Positions 1 to 9,804 are shown, numbered from the stretch's first letter. The stretch is 64,000 bases of DNA from Metabacillus sp. B2-18 (GCF_021117275.1 NZ_CP088245.1:4776001-4840000); one strand, 5' to 3'. Notes: generated by a model from the sequence alone, not told the origin. Made by a program: numbers and translations.

Positions 1-243
1 GCCGTAACGATTCGCATCAATACAGACAAACTAACGATTGAAGATAACGGAAAAGGCATACCAGTAGATGACCTGGAACAAATCTTCGAACGCTACTATC
101 GGGGGACAAATACCAGCAACATTCGCGGTACAGGTCTTGGCATGGCCATTTCAAGGGATATTATCGAAGCGCATGGCGGGAAAGTAAGCTTAACCAGCAA
201 GATTGGCATTGGGACAACTGTGAAGATTCGGTTGAATGAATAA
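1..243 (+). CDS. Sensor histidine kinase, C-terminal ATPase end (partial)
   Basis: The window opens inside this gene; 80 codons remain before the TAA. The residues show the HATPase_c (GHKL) fold of two-component sensor kinases: a G1 box (DNGKGIP), an F box (FERYYRG) and a G2 box (GTGLGMAIS) followed by the usual EAHGG strand. This domain binds ATP and phosphorylates the conserved histidine, which lies upstream outside the window. The partner response regulator would also be upstream. The family is certain; the stimulus cannot be inferred. Confidence 0.93.
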   Translation, partial: AVTIRINTDKLTIEDNGKGIPVDDLEQIFERYYRGTNTSNIRGTGLGMAISRDIIEAHGGKVSLTSKIGIGTTVKIRLNE

Positions 244-500
244 ACTTCTCTTAAAGGGCTCTATCTGCAGCTAGTTTATCAGCAGGCTGAATACACTTTA
301 TGCATAGGACCATGTAATTTATCACAAAGTCATTTTCTATGTTAGCTATAGATAGGGGTATGTAATGATGTGATACGATTAAAAGGAATTTTAATGATTA
401 TTGTTGGTTCAATATTATGATTATGAATAAAATAGTATCTATTCAGCTTTGTGTTGAGAAACATTTCAAAATGATACTATCTAAGCTACAAAAAAAATTA
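244..500. other. Intergenic, left flank of island
   Basis: No credible gene. It contains an inverted repeat, ATAGTATC at 432-439 and GATACTAT at 473-480, with a 33-nt loop. The junction between the chromosome and the recombinase island must lie between here and about position 600. I see no direct repeat shared with the right junction near 18856. Confidence 0.5.
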
Positions 501-536
501 GCTCTTTCAAACACTAACAGAAAGTGTAGAAAGAGC
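501..536 (-). terminator. Terminator of recombinase fragment
   Basis: An 8-bp stem (GCTCTTTC/GAAAGAGC) with an inner ACACT/AGTGT stem. On the minus strand it is followed by a run of T, so it ends transcription of the recombinase fragment at 603-1067. Confidence 0.75.
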
Positions 537-602
537 CGTTTTGTTTGGTATTATTAAGTTTCGTTTACTATCTTTAAACACCAAACAAACACCAACACGA
601 AA

Positions 603-1067
603 TCAAAATCGCTTATAATAGCGTGTTTTCGCCTTTTGTTCCGTATCAGTGTTAATGTTTTCAAAGAAGATCCCAACTTTCATTGCATTTAGCTTTTCAA
701 CGATCGTCAGCAATTCTTCTGCATTTCGTGACAGACGAGATACATTTTTGGTCAAGATAAAATCGACTCTTCCTTCCTCGCAGTGGCGAAGCAGCCGTTG
801 TAGTCCCCGCTGTCCCTTGGCGCTGGTTCCACTCGTTCCGTTATCGACATACACTCCAACAAACTTCCAATTTGGCTTTTCGCGAATCAGATAGGTATAG
901 TGGCTCACCTGATTTTCAAGAGAGCGCAATTGTACGTCTAAAGAAGAACTGACCCGGCAATAAGCAGCGACTTTTACTTGTTTTTCTCCTATTAACGGAC
1001 TTTCTTCCCTCGCTTTGACTGGGTTCCAAAGTGTGCGGACCCACAATCCTTTCTGTAATTCATCCAA
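603..1067 (-). pseudogene. Serine recombinase N-terminal catalytic domain, 3' truncated
   Basis: The protein has the resolvase catalytic signature of large serine recombinases: the active-site region AAYCRVSSS, the SLENQ segment, a VGVYVD strand, and the DFILTKNVSRLSRN helix. It stops soon after the FFENINTD segment with an unrelated tail, so the hinge, recombinase domain and zinc ribbon (normally 300 or more further residues) are missing. TTG at 1067 is the likely start: it lies 8 nt after an AAAGGGG site, the same arrangement as the intact fused recombinase at 15865. A longer open frame reaches a GTG at 1121. The lost part corresponds closely to where the fragment at 9565 begins. The full active-site residues remain, but it is unlikely to work alone. 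Confidence 0.85.
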
Positions 1068-1088
1068 TACAAAAACCCCTTTCCTATA

Positions 1089-1118
1089 AGTGATAATGGT
1101 TCGTGTCCATCTATCACT
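1089..1118. repeat. Inverted repeat in recombinase leader, copy 1
   Basis: AGTGATA (1089-1095) and TATCACT (1112-1118) lie just upstream of the recombinase start on the minus strand. The same arms occur at the same place ahead of the intact fused recombinase (15889-15941). This could be a recombinase binding site or a leader hairpin. Confidence 0.45.
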
Positions 1119-1188
1119 CACATCCCGAGAACATTCAAGTTCTTTTTCCGGGTGGAAAGAGGTTTATGTTTATTCAATTAGTTTTAGC

Positions 1189-2039
1189 TTATTTTTTCTT
1201 AGGAGTCTTACGTTCTCTTACACAGAGGGTCCGTTTCACCCCGCATTTAAATTGAAATTCAACTATTCGTTCCTTATAAATAATGCCCCGTTCGATTGTC
1301 TTTTTGAAAAGCGTTAAATCAAAATCATCTAGTTTCTCTGTTTCTTCTAATAAGACTAGGAGCGATTGGAATTGCTTTTCTAAATAAAGTTGCTCTTGCA
1401 TGTTTTCCTCTAGGCTGTCCCGCTCCTGTTGAAGGATTTCTTGTTCATAAATCAAGTGCCTTAATGTCGCATCGTAGATAGCATCTCTTGTAGCCGATTC
1501 CTTGGCAGCCAAGTCACTGATGCGATCTGTTATGGTTTCAATTTGCTTGTTTAACTCTTCCAGTCGCTGTTGTTCCGGTGGTGAGAGGGATGCCTTTTCG
1601 ATAGCTTGGTTAGCTTCTTCTATTACTTCATCGGGGTTTTCTTTCATTTCCCTCATAATTTTCATAAAGGCATTTTCAAGGTCTGTCTCATGAACATAGC
1701 TTGTTTTACAATCTTTATAGTCTGGATCTCGTCCTGCGGTCACTCTGCATTGCCAAGCAGAAATGTAATACTTCTCACCCTTCCTGCTTGAAGTCATCCG
1801 CCTTCGTATAACGGGCCTTCCGCATTCTCCACAAAAGTATTGGTTAGAAAATGGACTGTGTCCACTAAAGTGTTGTCGATATTTTTTATCCGGGTCCCTC
1901 ATCATCAAGCTTCGCCTTTTCATTTCTTTTTGAACAGCCTCAAAGGTTTCTTCGCTAATAATTGCTGGATGGGTGTTCTTCACATAATATTGTGGCTGAA
2001 TATCATGGTTGCGAACGCGTTTATGAGTTAAAAACGCCG
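1189..2039 (-). pseudogene. Large serine recombinase, C-terminal half (copy A)
   Basis: The reading frame carries the last part of the recombinase domain (FLTHKR...QYYVKNTHPAII), a zinc ribbon with CGECG and a distal Cys pair, and the long coiled-coil that follows it in large serine recombinases, ending in a lysine-rich tail. The whole catalytic domain is absent. The homology starts at the TAFLTHKR segment and the frame then continues upstream into unrelated sequence, so this is a remnant. A second fragment at 15983-16836 is cut at exactly the same residue and shares the abnormal leader. A GTG at 1983 could start a shorter protein, but a functional product is doubtful. Confidence 0.85.
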
Positions 2040-2213
2040 TGAGGACGAGTGGATAAAAATACGCAAAATATAGATTAAAATATCCGAGTTTCTATTATTA
2101 TATAGACCGATAATTCTTAGTCCTTTCACATTTCAGCACTCACTCTGCTCTGAGTTAAATGACTCCCCTATAAAACGAAGAAAATGGCCCATCTCCTAGA
2201 CGCTTACTAAGAC

Positions 2214-2227
2214 TATGACTGTTAGAT
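2214..2227. repeat. Cassette-junction motif TATGACTGTTAGAT, copy 1
   Basis: This 14-nt sequence lies between the helicase-module terminator and recombinase fragment A. It is found exactly once more, at 9679-9692, in the equivalent place between the nuclease-module terminator and another cut recombinase. It may mark a recombination junction. Confidence 0.45.
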
Positions 2228-2252
2228 AAATGAAAAATGATCAAAACAAAAA

Positions 2253-2280
2253 GCCCACCACCTTATTAAAGGTAATGAGC
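2253..2280 (-). terminator. Terminator of helicase module
   Basis: On the minus strand GCTCATTACC pairs with GGTGGTGGGC over ten positions using G-U wobbles, followed by TTTTTGTTTT. Nearly the same hairpin ends the modules at 9720 and 16894. Confidence 0.8.
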
Positions 2281-2302
2281 TCATATTGTAAAAATACAAA
2301 AA

Positions 2303-2629
2303 TTAAACCGCTTGTTCTCTGAATTGCATATGCTTTTTTATCTCTTTATACTTACTGGCTACCTCTTTACTACGATCGTATATTTCATCAATTTCTCCAT
2401 TAATGTTGCCACTCAATGTAAGTAATCGTTTCTCCTTATCAAATTGATACTTGTACTCAGCCTCTTCACCATTTGCCAGAGTACATTTTGTTGTAACAAA
2501 TAAGCCAGTTGGATTAGACTCAAAGTTTACAGAAGTATAATTAGGTAATGTAGCATTGTTAATCAATTCTTCTGGATTCACTTTAGGCGAATAAAGTTCG
2601 TCATATAATCGTTCTATCATCTCATTCAT
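2303..2629 (-). CDS. Small protein paired with DEAH helicase
   Basis: This 108-residue acidic, soluble protein has no family I recognise. Its start codon overlaps the stop of the helicase gene by 4 nt (ATGA type), implying translational coupling and probably a physical or functional partnership. The middle (roughly residues 30-80) looks like a beta-rich fold and the end is a charged helix (EVASKYKEIKKHM). It is followed by a strong terminator, so the two genes form a complete module. Helicase plus small-partner pairs are common in phage defence, but nothing in this sequence names a system. Confidence 0.75.
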   Translation of the reverse strand: MNEMIERLYDELYSPKVNPEELINNATLPNYTSVNFESNPTGLFVTTKCTLANGEEAEYKYQFDKEKRLLTLSGNINGEIDEIYDRSKEVASKYKEIKKHMQFREQAV

Positions 2630-4497
2630 TTATTTTCCTCCTCATATTTATCAATTACCTCACGAATATATCTATCAAGAGACTTTGCTAATTCCACAGC
2701 TTCTTCATATTGATCAAGTGTCCATTCGTCACGCGGAGCTTTCAATTCATTCTTTAAGTATGCATTAAAATAATTCCCTAATAAAGCCCCATTTGTCTTA
2801 ACAGTACCGTATATCCAGCCATAACTTTTTCTAGGTAAAATATACCTTCCTTTTACTAACTCGTCACCTTCCAGGTCTAGGTTATAATCGGCTACTAACT
2901 CAGGTATCAATTCTTCACGAATCAGTGTATCAAAATCTTTTCTTCTCTGAAAATAAAATTTATCTGGACGAAGCAATCTTTCTGTATCAGTGCTCTTTTT
3001 AGACTGCCTAATAAAATCCTTGGCTTTGCCTTCATCGATGCCTAACAGGTCTTGAAGTTCACGGATTTTTTTATTTTCTTCTTCTAATTTTTCTTTTCGC
3101 TTCCTTATTAATTCAGTTTCCACAAAGGTATCCTTTTCAATCCTAAAATCATCTGATTCATTAGCTTCTCCCTTTGTTAAATCTTTTGACCCGGATCCAC
3201 CTAAATCTAAGTTTTTATCTTCCTTAATCTTTTTTATAGCATCTCGCTTAACTTTTTCTTTTTTATAATACTCCCACAATGGTTCTAAGCCTAACTCTTT
3301 GTGGTGAATAAGTACAGCTGTATTATCCTCTTCTGTGAAAGTTCCATCTTCCGATTCAATGGACCTTAATGTACGACCAATAAATTGAGCATAAGGAAGT
3401 AACGTTTTAAATGGGCGGAAAATAGCAGCTATTGATAAAAATTTGTGGTCATATCCCTCACCCAACATGGCAACGTTAATAACTACATCAACTTTATCCT
3501 CATTTATCTTTTTAAGCTCCTTTTCCTGCTCAAACTTCTCTAGTTTACTATGGACGATCGATGACTCATAACCTTTTTCTTTATAAATTTTTTGTATATC
3601 CTCAGCATGATTGATACTACATGCAACGGCTATGATTTTATGTGGATTATTTGTTAAATCTTTCTTTTCTTTCAGATGTTTTATGGAAAGGTCCACTATC
3701 TTTTCATTACTTTCTCTTGATAATGCAACGGATCGCTGAATCCAGTTTTCTTCTCTAATATTACCTTCCCTTAGTTCATCAAGCGTATATGTCTTACTTG
3801 TATCGTTATCAAGCGTAAAGAACATTTGGTCAGGGATATGATCAATTTTTTCTAAACTCTTAACATACCCTTTTGCCATTGCTTGAGCCAGACTATATTT
3901 GTAAATTTCTTTTCCTTCAATGGATCTACCATCACTTCTAAAAGGTGTTCCAGTAACCTTAAGTACTTTACTTCCTTCAAAATATTCAATTGCCCTTTTC
4001 CACGTTTTTGCTTCAGCATGATGCGCCTCATCAATTATTATCATATCGAAAAAGTCAGGGTTAACTCTTTTTATCAATGATGAATGCAAACGTTCTTGTA
4101 ATTTATGAACATTCAACACTACGATATCTGCTTGATGAATTATTTCATCTGTCAAATTTTTCTCATATTCTATTAATGTAGGTAAGTGATGAACCTCATC
4201 AAATACCCTTGAGAACATCCAGAAATTCTTCGGATGCGTAGGGTCTAATGATCCTAGAACAGAATCTCTTATTACAGTCTGTGGAGTAATAATTAGTACT
4301 CTTCCTTCCGAAATGTTAAAAGGAGCTATCCCCATCAAACCAGTTTTTCCGGTTCCGGTTGGAAGTGTAACTAATGCATGTTCTTCACTTTTTTTATTTA
4401 TAAAATGATCATATATTGCTCTGTATGCATCTTCTTGAGGTTCTCTCAAAAAGCTATTACCTACAATGTTAGCTGGTGCATCTAGAAAGTAGCTCAT
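2626..4497 (-). CDS. DEAH-box SF2 helicase of restriction/defence type
   Basis: A 623-residue superfamily 2 helicase. Visible motifs are Walker A LPTGTGKT (45-52), DEAH (156-159), motif III TGTP (182-185), and motif VI QFIGRTLR (371-378). The core resembles the HsdR/UvrB-like translocase group. After residue 400 come a charged coiled-coil (about 440-500) and an alpha-helical C-terminal domain of unknown type; no nuclease motif is evident. It is co-transcribed with the 108-residue protein. Location between recombinase remnants, and the helicase type, suggest an anti-phage or restriction role (inference). Upstream there is no second gene in the operon; the neighbouring unit ends at 4695. Confidence 0.85.
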   Translation of the reverse strand: MSYFLDAPANIVGNSFLREPQEDAYRAIYDHFINKKSEEHALVTLPTGTGKTGLMGIAPFNISEGRVLIITPQTVIRDSVLGSLDPTHPKNFWMFSRVFDEVHHLPTLIEYEKNLTDEIIHQADIVVLNVHKLQERLHSSLIKRVNPDFFDMIIIDEAHHAEAKTWKRAIEYFEGSKVLKVTGTPFRSDGRSIEGKEIYKYSLAQAMAKGYVKSLEKIDHIPDQMFFTLDNDTSKTYTLDELREGNIREENWIQRSVALSRESNEKIVDLSIKHLKEKKDLTNNPHKIIAVACSINHAEDIQKIYKEKGYESSIVHSKLEKFEQEKELKKINEDKVDVVINVAMLGEGYDHKFLSIAAIFRPFKTLLPYAQFIGRTLRSIESEDGTFTEEDNTAVLIHHKELGLEPLWEYYKKEKVKRDAIKKIKEDKNLDLGGSGSKDLTKGEANESDDFRIEKDTFVETELIRKRKEKLEEENKKIRELQDLLGIDEGKAKDFIRQSKKSTDTERLLRPDKFYFQRRKDFDTLIREELIPELVADYNLDLEGDELVKGRYILPRKSYGWIYGTVKTNGALLGNYFNAYLKNELKAPRDEWTLDQYEEAVELAKSLDRYIREVIDKYEEENK

Positions 4498-4642
4498 TTT
4501 TCAAACCGCCTCTCAAGTATAAATTACTTCTATTATCTATTATACTTGAATATTTTCCCATACATTCGACAAAATCAGTCATTATTTTTACTAGAATATC
4601 ACACCACTTACATTAGGAAAGGTTGTCCTAACACTGCAAGTT

Positions 4643-4691
4643 AACCCATCAAGTAAGCTGTATAAAATCTTATACGCTAACTCGATGGGTT
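4643..4691 (-). terminator. Hairpin after the 4695-5462 gene
   Basis: AACCCATC (4643-4650) pairs with GATGGGTT (4684-4691), starting four bases after the stop codon. The T-run expected of an intrinsic terminator is poor on either strand. It belongs to the same CCCACCAAG/CCCATCAAG hairpin family found at the ends of other modules in the island. Confidence 0.5.
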
Positions 4692-4694
4692 GCT

Positions 4695-5462
4695 CTAATA
4701 ACTTATTGAGTTTTCCTTCATCAAACGACCTATTTCAAAGATGGCTGCAATTTCAGCATTTTTAACTGGGGATATTTTAAAACCATCCTCCTTCCGATAA
4801 TAATTAACTCCATCACAATGTACATAGTCATACACAGCGCTTATATCATAAATGACTTCTGGCGTAATACTACCTTTCCCTTGAATTATTCCAGTGGATA
4901 TTGAATGATTACCTCCCCCAACCCATGCAATACCCATTGGTAACCATAAGTCTACACAATGATTATAGTCTTGCCGCCAAGGTCCATCTGCTCTGCCTTC
5001 ACCTATTCGAGCAATACAATTAACCAATCGCGAGGTTCTCCATGACCACGGCAAAACTAAATCATGACTTAATAAAACTGTTTTTTCTTCCTTTAATTCA
5101 TTTATTATATCCTCAAATTCCTTACCATCCAGCGAAAGTGAGGCTCGCAGATCAAAAAGCACTTCTTCAGGAAATAAGCTAGGTAATTCTGATTCAGTTT
5201 TTTTATAAAGCAAATTAGTTAAATATTGAGTTTGAAGTTTTCTTCCTACTAACCGAACAACATCAATAAGTGGATGTTCTACTTCATCACTTAAAGGTCC
5301 TCTTACTTCTTCTAACTTTTTTGTTTGCTCCAGCACAGAATTAGCAAACTCCATGATACTATCAAAATCTTCCTTATTCTTCTTTGCATTGATTTTTCTA
5401 TGGATTTCATCTATACGTTGATTTGCACTTTTCTCCTTTTTCTTCTTTATTTTAAAGAACAA
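4695..5462 (-). CDS. Unknown protein, possibly DUF6710
   Basis: A 255-residue soluble protein. The first 60 residues are a lysine/glutamate-rich helix; the second half contains a distinctive motif set (PWSWRTSRLVNCI, GNHSISTGI, YDYVHCDG) that recalls the DUF6710 family, though I cannot confirm this. The conserved H, D, N and C residues in that half could form an active site. It is divergently arranged with the gene at 5598, with about 135 bp between them for two promoters. No partner enzyme is recognisable; the setting inside the recombinase island suggests cargo with an accessory or defence role. Confidence 0.7.
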   Translation of the reverse strand: MFFKIKKKKEKSANQRIDEIHRKINAKKNKEDFDSIMEFANSVLEQTKKLEEVRGPLSDEVEHPLIDVVRLVGRKLQTQYLTNLLYKKTESELPSLFPEEVLFDLRASLSLDGKEFEDIINELKEEKTVLLSHDLVLPWSWRTSRLVNCIARIGEGRADGPWRQDYNHCVDLWLPMGIAWVGGGNHSISTGIIQGKGSITPEVIYDISAVYDYVHCDGVNYYRKEDGFKISPVKNAEIAAIFEIGRLMKENSISY

Positions 5463-5597
5463 ATTACCGTCCCCCCTTCAAATAATCCTTATGAATGGGG
5501 GGTAAAAAAAATTCTACAAGTTCTCTATAATAAAGAATACTCCTAATTCTTGGGCAATATATTTTATTATTGTACAAAGAATGAGGGGGATTACTAC

Positions 5598-6188
5598 ATG
5601 TTTAATATTTTCCGCAAAAGAACGACGGTTGTGAAAAAATTAAATGAAGAGAGTAATAAAACCAAGGTGGATTACAAGGACAAACAGAAAGAGGATTTGC
5701 CTAAAATCAAACTTGTTACATTATTAGACCTAATAAAAAACGGGGATGAAATTAGCCTTAACATTGAAAACGAAGATGCCTATGAAGGAGATGCACTATT
5801 AGCTAAAAGAAGATCTCTTATATTAGACGGTTTAAGTATTGAATTTTCAGAATGGGCAGAATGGACTGTAACCATTAATGTTCACCATGACGATAAGGCT
5901 TTCGCTGTCTATAGCAATGATGAATTAAAAATTGATTGGGATAATGAAACTGTTGAGCATGCCCGAAAACATTCATATCAGGATATAGAAGTGGAATGGA
6001 CACATGAAGGTGAATGGTGTGAATATATTACTTCGACAGTCCATGATTTAAAAAAGAAGTTGGATAAACACCGAGAAGATACAATACGACAAGCCAAACT
6101 TGAAAAAGAACGACAATATCAATTAAAAGTAAAAAAAGATAATGAGCAAAAAGAGTACTTCAATCAAGTTTATAAAAATAAGAAATAG
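5598..6188 (+). CDS. Unknown charged protein
   Basis: A 196-residue protein with no family I recognise. ATG 5598 is preferred over an in-frame TTG at 5550 because an AGGGGG site sits 8 nt before it. Residues 1-50 are basic. The middle (about 60-150) looks like a mixed alpha/beta domain rich in Trp and acidic residues (FSEWAEWTVTINVHHDDKAF), and the last 50 residues form a charged coiled-coil. It is the only plus-strand cargo gene in the island and diverges from the gene at 5462, so the two probably share regulation. Confidence 0.7.
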   Translation: MFNIFRKRTTVVKKLNEESNKTKVDYKDKQKEDLPKIKLVTLLDLIKNGDEISLNIENEDAYEGDALLAKRRSLILDGLSIEFSEWAEWTVTINVHHDDKAFAVYSNDELKIDWDNETVEHARKHSYQDIEVEWTHEGEWCEYITSTVHDLKKKLDKHREDTIRQAKLEKERQYQLKVKKDNEQKEYFNQVYKNKK

Positions 6189-6204
6189 TATCTGCCATAA
6201 CATA

Positions 6205-6248
6205 GCCCACCAAGTATCCATCTAAATCTAGAAGCATACTCGGTGGGT
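6205..6248 (+). terminator. Terminator of plus-strand cargo gene
   Basis: The CCCACC/GGTGGG stem with AGTA/TACT extension is followed by a T/C-rich tail on the plus strand. It also serves as the border with the recombinase remnant ending at 6314. Confidence 0.7.
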
Positions 6249-6313
6249 TGCTTCTTTCTTTATTTTCTTTTCTTCCAATGATGAGCCAGTTAATCTATTA
6301 CTCTATTAAGTTA

Positions 6314-9300
6314 TTAACTTCGCAAACCAGAATGCTTGATAACCTGATAATGAAACACCTCTCTAGTTCCACCCTTTTCCGGTGCTTTGAATCTTTCCAT
6401 TTTTCCTTGCTTCATTAAAGGTCTCAAAATAATTTGGAAGGTGTGCGTATCAGAAATGTCCATCCTCTCATTCAAAAAATCCACAATCTCTCTAACTGAT
6501 TTTGGCTCCTCACAAAATACTAGAAGCTCCGCCACCTCAGGCCCTTCTAAAAGTTCCTCATGTTTTTCCTTTGTTTTCTGCTTCTTTTGCTGTCTTTTCA
6601 TCTCAACATAATCATCATAAGTCTCTGGAATTTCTTGTTCCTGTTCAAATATAAGATGGTAGGTGACCGTTCCATCTTTACACACTTCTGCACGGCTAAT
6701 AAATTCTTGAAACAAATCTTCTGGAAAGTCCTCACTTTCACCTTCCACATACTTTCTCACTTTTTTCATGATTTCCTTAAACATCTTTCTTTCTTGTTCC
6801 ACACGTCTTTCGCGTTCACTAAATTGCTTCAGTCGTTCATGCAATTCCACCAATTCTTCTGTCAATTGATCCACCAGCTGAGTGTTTTGGCCATTGTCAT
6901 GAATCCCATCTTCAACTGCACTATACAAAGTTTGGTTTTGTATTTCTACTCTTTCTTGCAGATCCGCTCTTTCTTTTTCCTCTTCCACTGTTAATTCTAA
7001 TCTCTTAATCCAATGCAAGACGTCAGTTGTACAATTAGGATTGGTATGAATTTGATTTAAAAAGCGAATAAAGTGCCATTCCAAATAATCCTGGCGAATA
7101 CGCTTTGTATCGCATCGTTCAGTTCTATATCTCTGATCATGGCGGCAGCACACCCAGAAGTGCGTTTCATGAGGTTTTTTCCATCGTCTCTCTACATGAC
7201 GTCTATGCCCCATCAAATATCCACATTCACCACAATACAGTTTTTCAATATACGCTTTATTTTTCATTTCGTCTTTTTCATACTTCCGATGTCCATCTTT
7301 GACAAATCCTTTATTTCGTTTTCGTTCTTCTAAAATATCTTGGACCCGGTCCCAGTCCTTTGGCTTAATAATCGCCTCATGGTGATTTTCAACATAATAC
7401 TGTGGTTCCTCTCCTTGATTACGAATAACCTTAGATTGCAGAGTATCGACAGTGACATGTTTTTGAAATAGATAATCGCCTTTATAGACTTCATTCGTTA
7501 ACATTGCCATCACTGATTTAGGATTCCAATAATCCTTTCCTGTCACTGTTTTAATTCCGTCCTGTGCCAATTCTTCACAGATTTTATTTACGGTCTTCCC
7601 TTTTAACACATCAGAGTAAATACGTTTGATGATTTTAGCTTGCTCTGGTTGGATATGCCAGCGATACTCATCATCTACCCAATATCCATACGTAGCTTTT
7701 TTCCACCGGATAATTCCTCGTTTGGCCTGACTCCGATGTCCCCAAGCAATGCTTCTCCCTACATTCATCGCCTCTTCTTGTGCAATAGCACCGTAGATGG
7801 ACATCATCAGTTCTGATTGAGGATCCGACGTCCAAATATTCTCCTTCTCAAAATAGATATACACAGGGGATGGAAGTTGTTTCAGTTGTCGGGCAATGGA
7901 AAGGGTATCTAATGCGTTCCTGCTAAAGCGAGAAATTGATTTTGTAATGATCACATTTACAAGGCCTCGTTCACAATCCTTCAAGAGTTGGTTTAATTGA
8001 GCTCGTTTTTCCAAGGATCGTCCCGTAATCCCTTCATCTGCATAGATACCCGCAAACTCGTAGGATGGGTCTTTTAAAATGAGATACGTATAGTATGCTA
8101 CCTGTGTTTTCATGCTTGTTTTCTGTTCTAGGCGGTCGGTTGAAATCCTGCAGTAAGCAGCTGTCTTGAGTGCCTTTTGGGTCTTCTGTAAATGACCAGG
8201 CTTTTCGGTTTCTAATCGTGCCTTCTCAATCGTTTGAAGAATAGTCTTCCCCTCACCTGGTTCTATCTTTTGCACTTCTCTTTCAACTGTAGCAATCATT
8301 TCTTCTTCCCTCTTCTCTTTTAACGCCCCATGTTCATCGAGAAGGTTCAGTTCTTGATTCACCTCCTTCTTGGGACTCTCTTTTTTCGTTTCTTCTTTCT
8401 GAACTGAATGAATCGGTTTTCTTTCAGATAGTTGACCAACCGTCAGCCTTGTCCCATCAAACCATTCCACTTGATAGTTCTCTTCATTTTCAATCGTCAT
8501 TTGATGAATCCATGCACGTAAGTATTCCGTCGTTACTTTTTGGTGAAACTCCTCCATAGTCTGCAGTGTTCCTAACCATTCCAATGTCTTCACTCGAAAA
8601 GGACGATCATCTTCTATTTGAGCAACTTGTTTTTCAAATGCATGGTATTCTTTTTCTAATGCCTGTATCTTTTCTGGATCTTCATTACTTTCCTTTGCTA
8701 TCTCCAATTCCGTTAACCATCTCAACCGATGAAATTCAAAATGATCCTGTTGGTTGGTTGCTTTTAGGTCTTTTTGCAAATGGGCAAGGCTATCTGATTG
8801 TTCCAACTCATATCTTGAACTCATCGCATGTAATGCCATTTGTTTTAACTGCTCTTCATTGATGTTTGGAGCATCGCATGTTTTTGTACTACTTGAGACA
8901 CACTTCCAATAATCAATCCGTGGGCTAGGATAAAATTTATATCGATAGCCACAGGCATGACAAAAGAGCTTTTTGGAGAATGCCGGTTGATTTCTCTTCG
9001 TAGGTGTTCCTGTATTTCTCTTGTTGCTCTCTATCCGCCGCTGCACTTCATCGAATACTTCCCGACTAATGATTGCAGGGTGGGTGTTTTCTATCTCAAT
9101 CTCCTCTCGATCGTGATAAGTCTTTTTGTGAGTGAAAAGGTCTCTGCTCTCGGTCCTCGCCATCCTATTTCCTGTGTAGGTGTAAGCCTTCAGCAATTTT
9201 TTGATATTGGAAGGCGACCATCTTTCTTTTCCGGTAGCTGTTTTAACCCCTTGCCGATATAATTCTCTAGCAATTTCAGTCTTTGGCCACCCTTGGAGAA

Positions 9301-9565
9301 ACCAATCAAAAATGTTCCGAACAACGGCCGCTTCTTGTTCATTGATTTCAAGCGTACTTCCTGCTTCATTTTTCACTAGGTTATATCCATACAATCTTGA
9401 GAATTTAGCTTCTCCTTTTTTGAACTTCTTTTCGTAACCCCATTTCGTTGTAGAAGAGAGGGTCTCGATTTCTTCTTGGGCAAGGGCTGCATAAGTGGTG
9501 AGTAGGAATTGATTAAACGTAATGGAGGTATCAATTTGTTCCTTTTCAAAATAGACCCCATGATA
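6314..9565 (-). pseudogene. Fused double serine recombinase, 5' truncated
   Basis: An open frame without a proper start runs from just after a stop at 9566-9568. It begins inside a catalytic domain (GVYFEKEQIDT, then the AALAQEE helix), so the first domain has lost its active-site serine. A recombinase domain, zinc ribbon and coiled-coil follow. A linker (about residues 320-405, counted from ATG 9394) leads to a second complete catalytic domain (AAYCRIS, serine near 418), another recombinase domain and zinc ribbon, and a C-terminal winged-helix-like tail. An ATG at 9394 could still express the second, intact recombinase. The layout matches the intact fusion at 12548-15865 but the sequences are well diverged. 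Confidence 0.88.
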
Positions 9566-9678
9566 CTAGTTAGATAAGAAAACTAAATATAGAATTATAT
9601 ATAACCTAAAACACTATATATTGTATCTAAGTCGCCTTTTTTATCTTTATATAATGATGTTTTTGTAAGAATAGATAG

Positions 9679-9692
9679 TATGACTGTTAGAT
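9679..9692. repeat. Cassette-junction motif TATGACTGTTAGAT, copy 2
   Basis: Identical to the motif at 2214-2227, and likewise between a cargo terminator and the cut 5' end of a recombinase gene. Confidence 0.45.
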
Positions 9693-9719
9693 GTATTTGT
9701 AATGAAGGCAAACAAAAAA

Positions 9720-9746
9720 GCCCACCACCGTTTTATGGTGATGAGC
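9720..9746 (-). terminator. Terminator of nuclease operon
   Basis: On the minus strand GCTCATCACC pairs with GGTGGTGGGC, followed by TTTTTTGTTT. Almost identical to the hairpins at 2253 and 16894. Confidence 0.82.
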
Positions 9747-9804
9747 TTAATAAGTCGTCTTTCTTCTATATATAAGGAACATGCACTTTTCTTTTATTGG
9801 TATC

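Noticed and set aside
9376-9561. Minus-strand frame at the cut end of the recombinase
   Set aside because: It is out of frame; the recombinase reading frame explains the same DNA.
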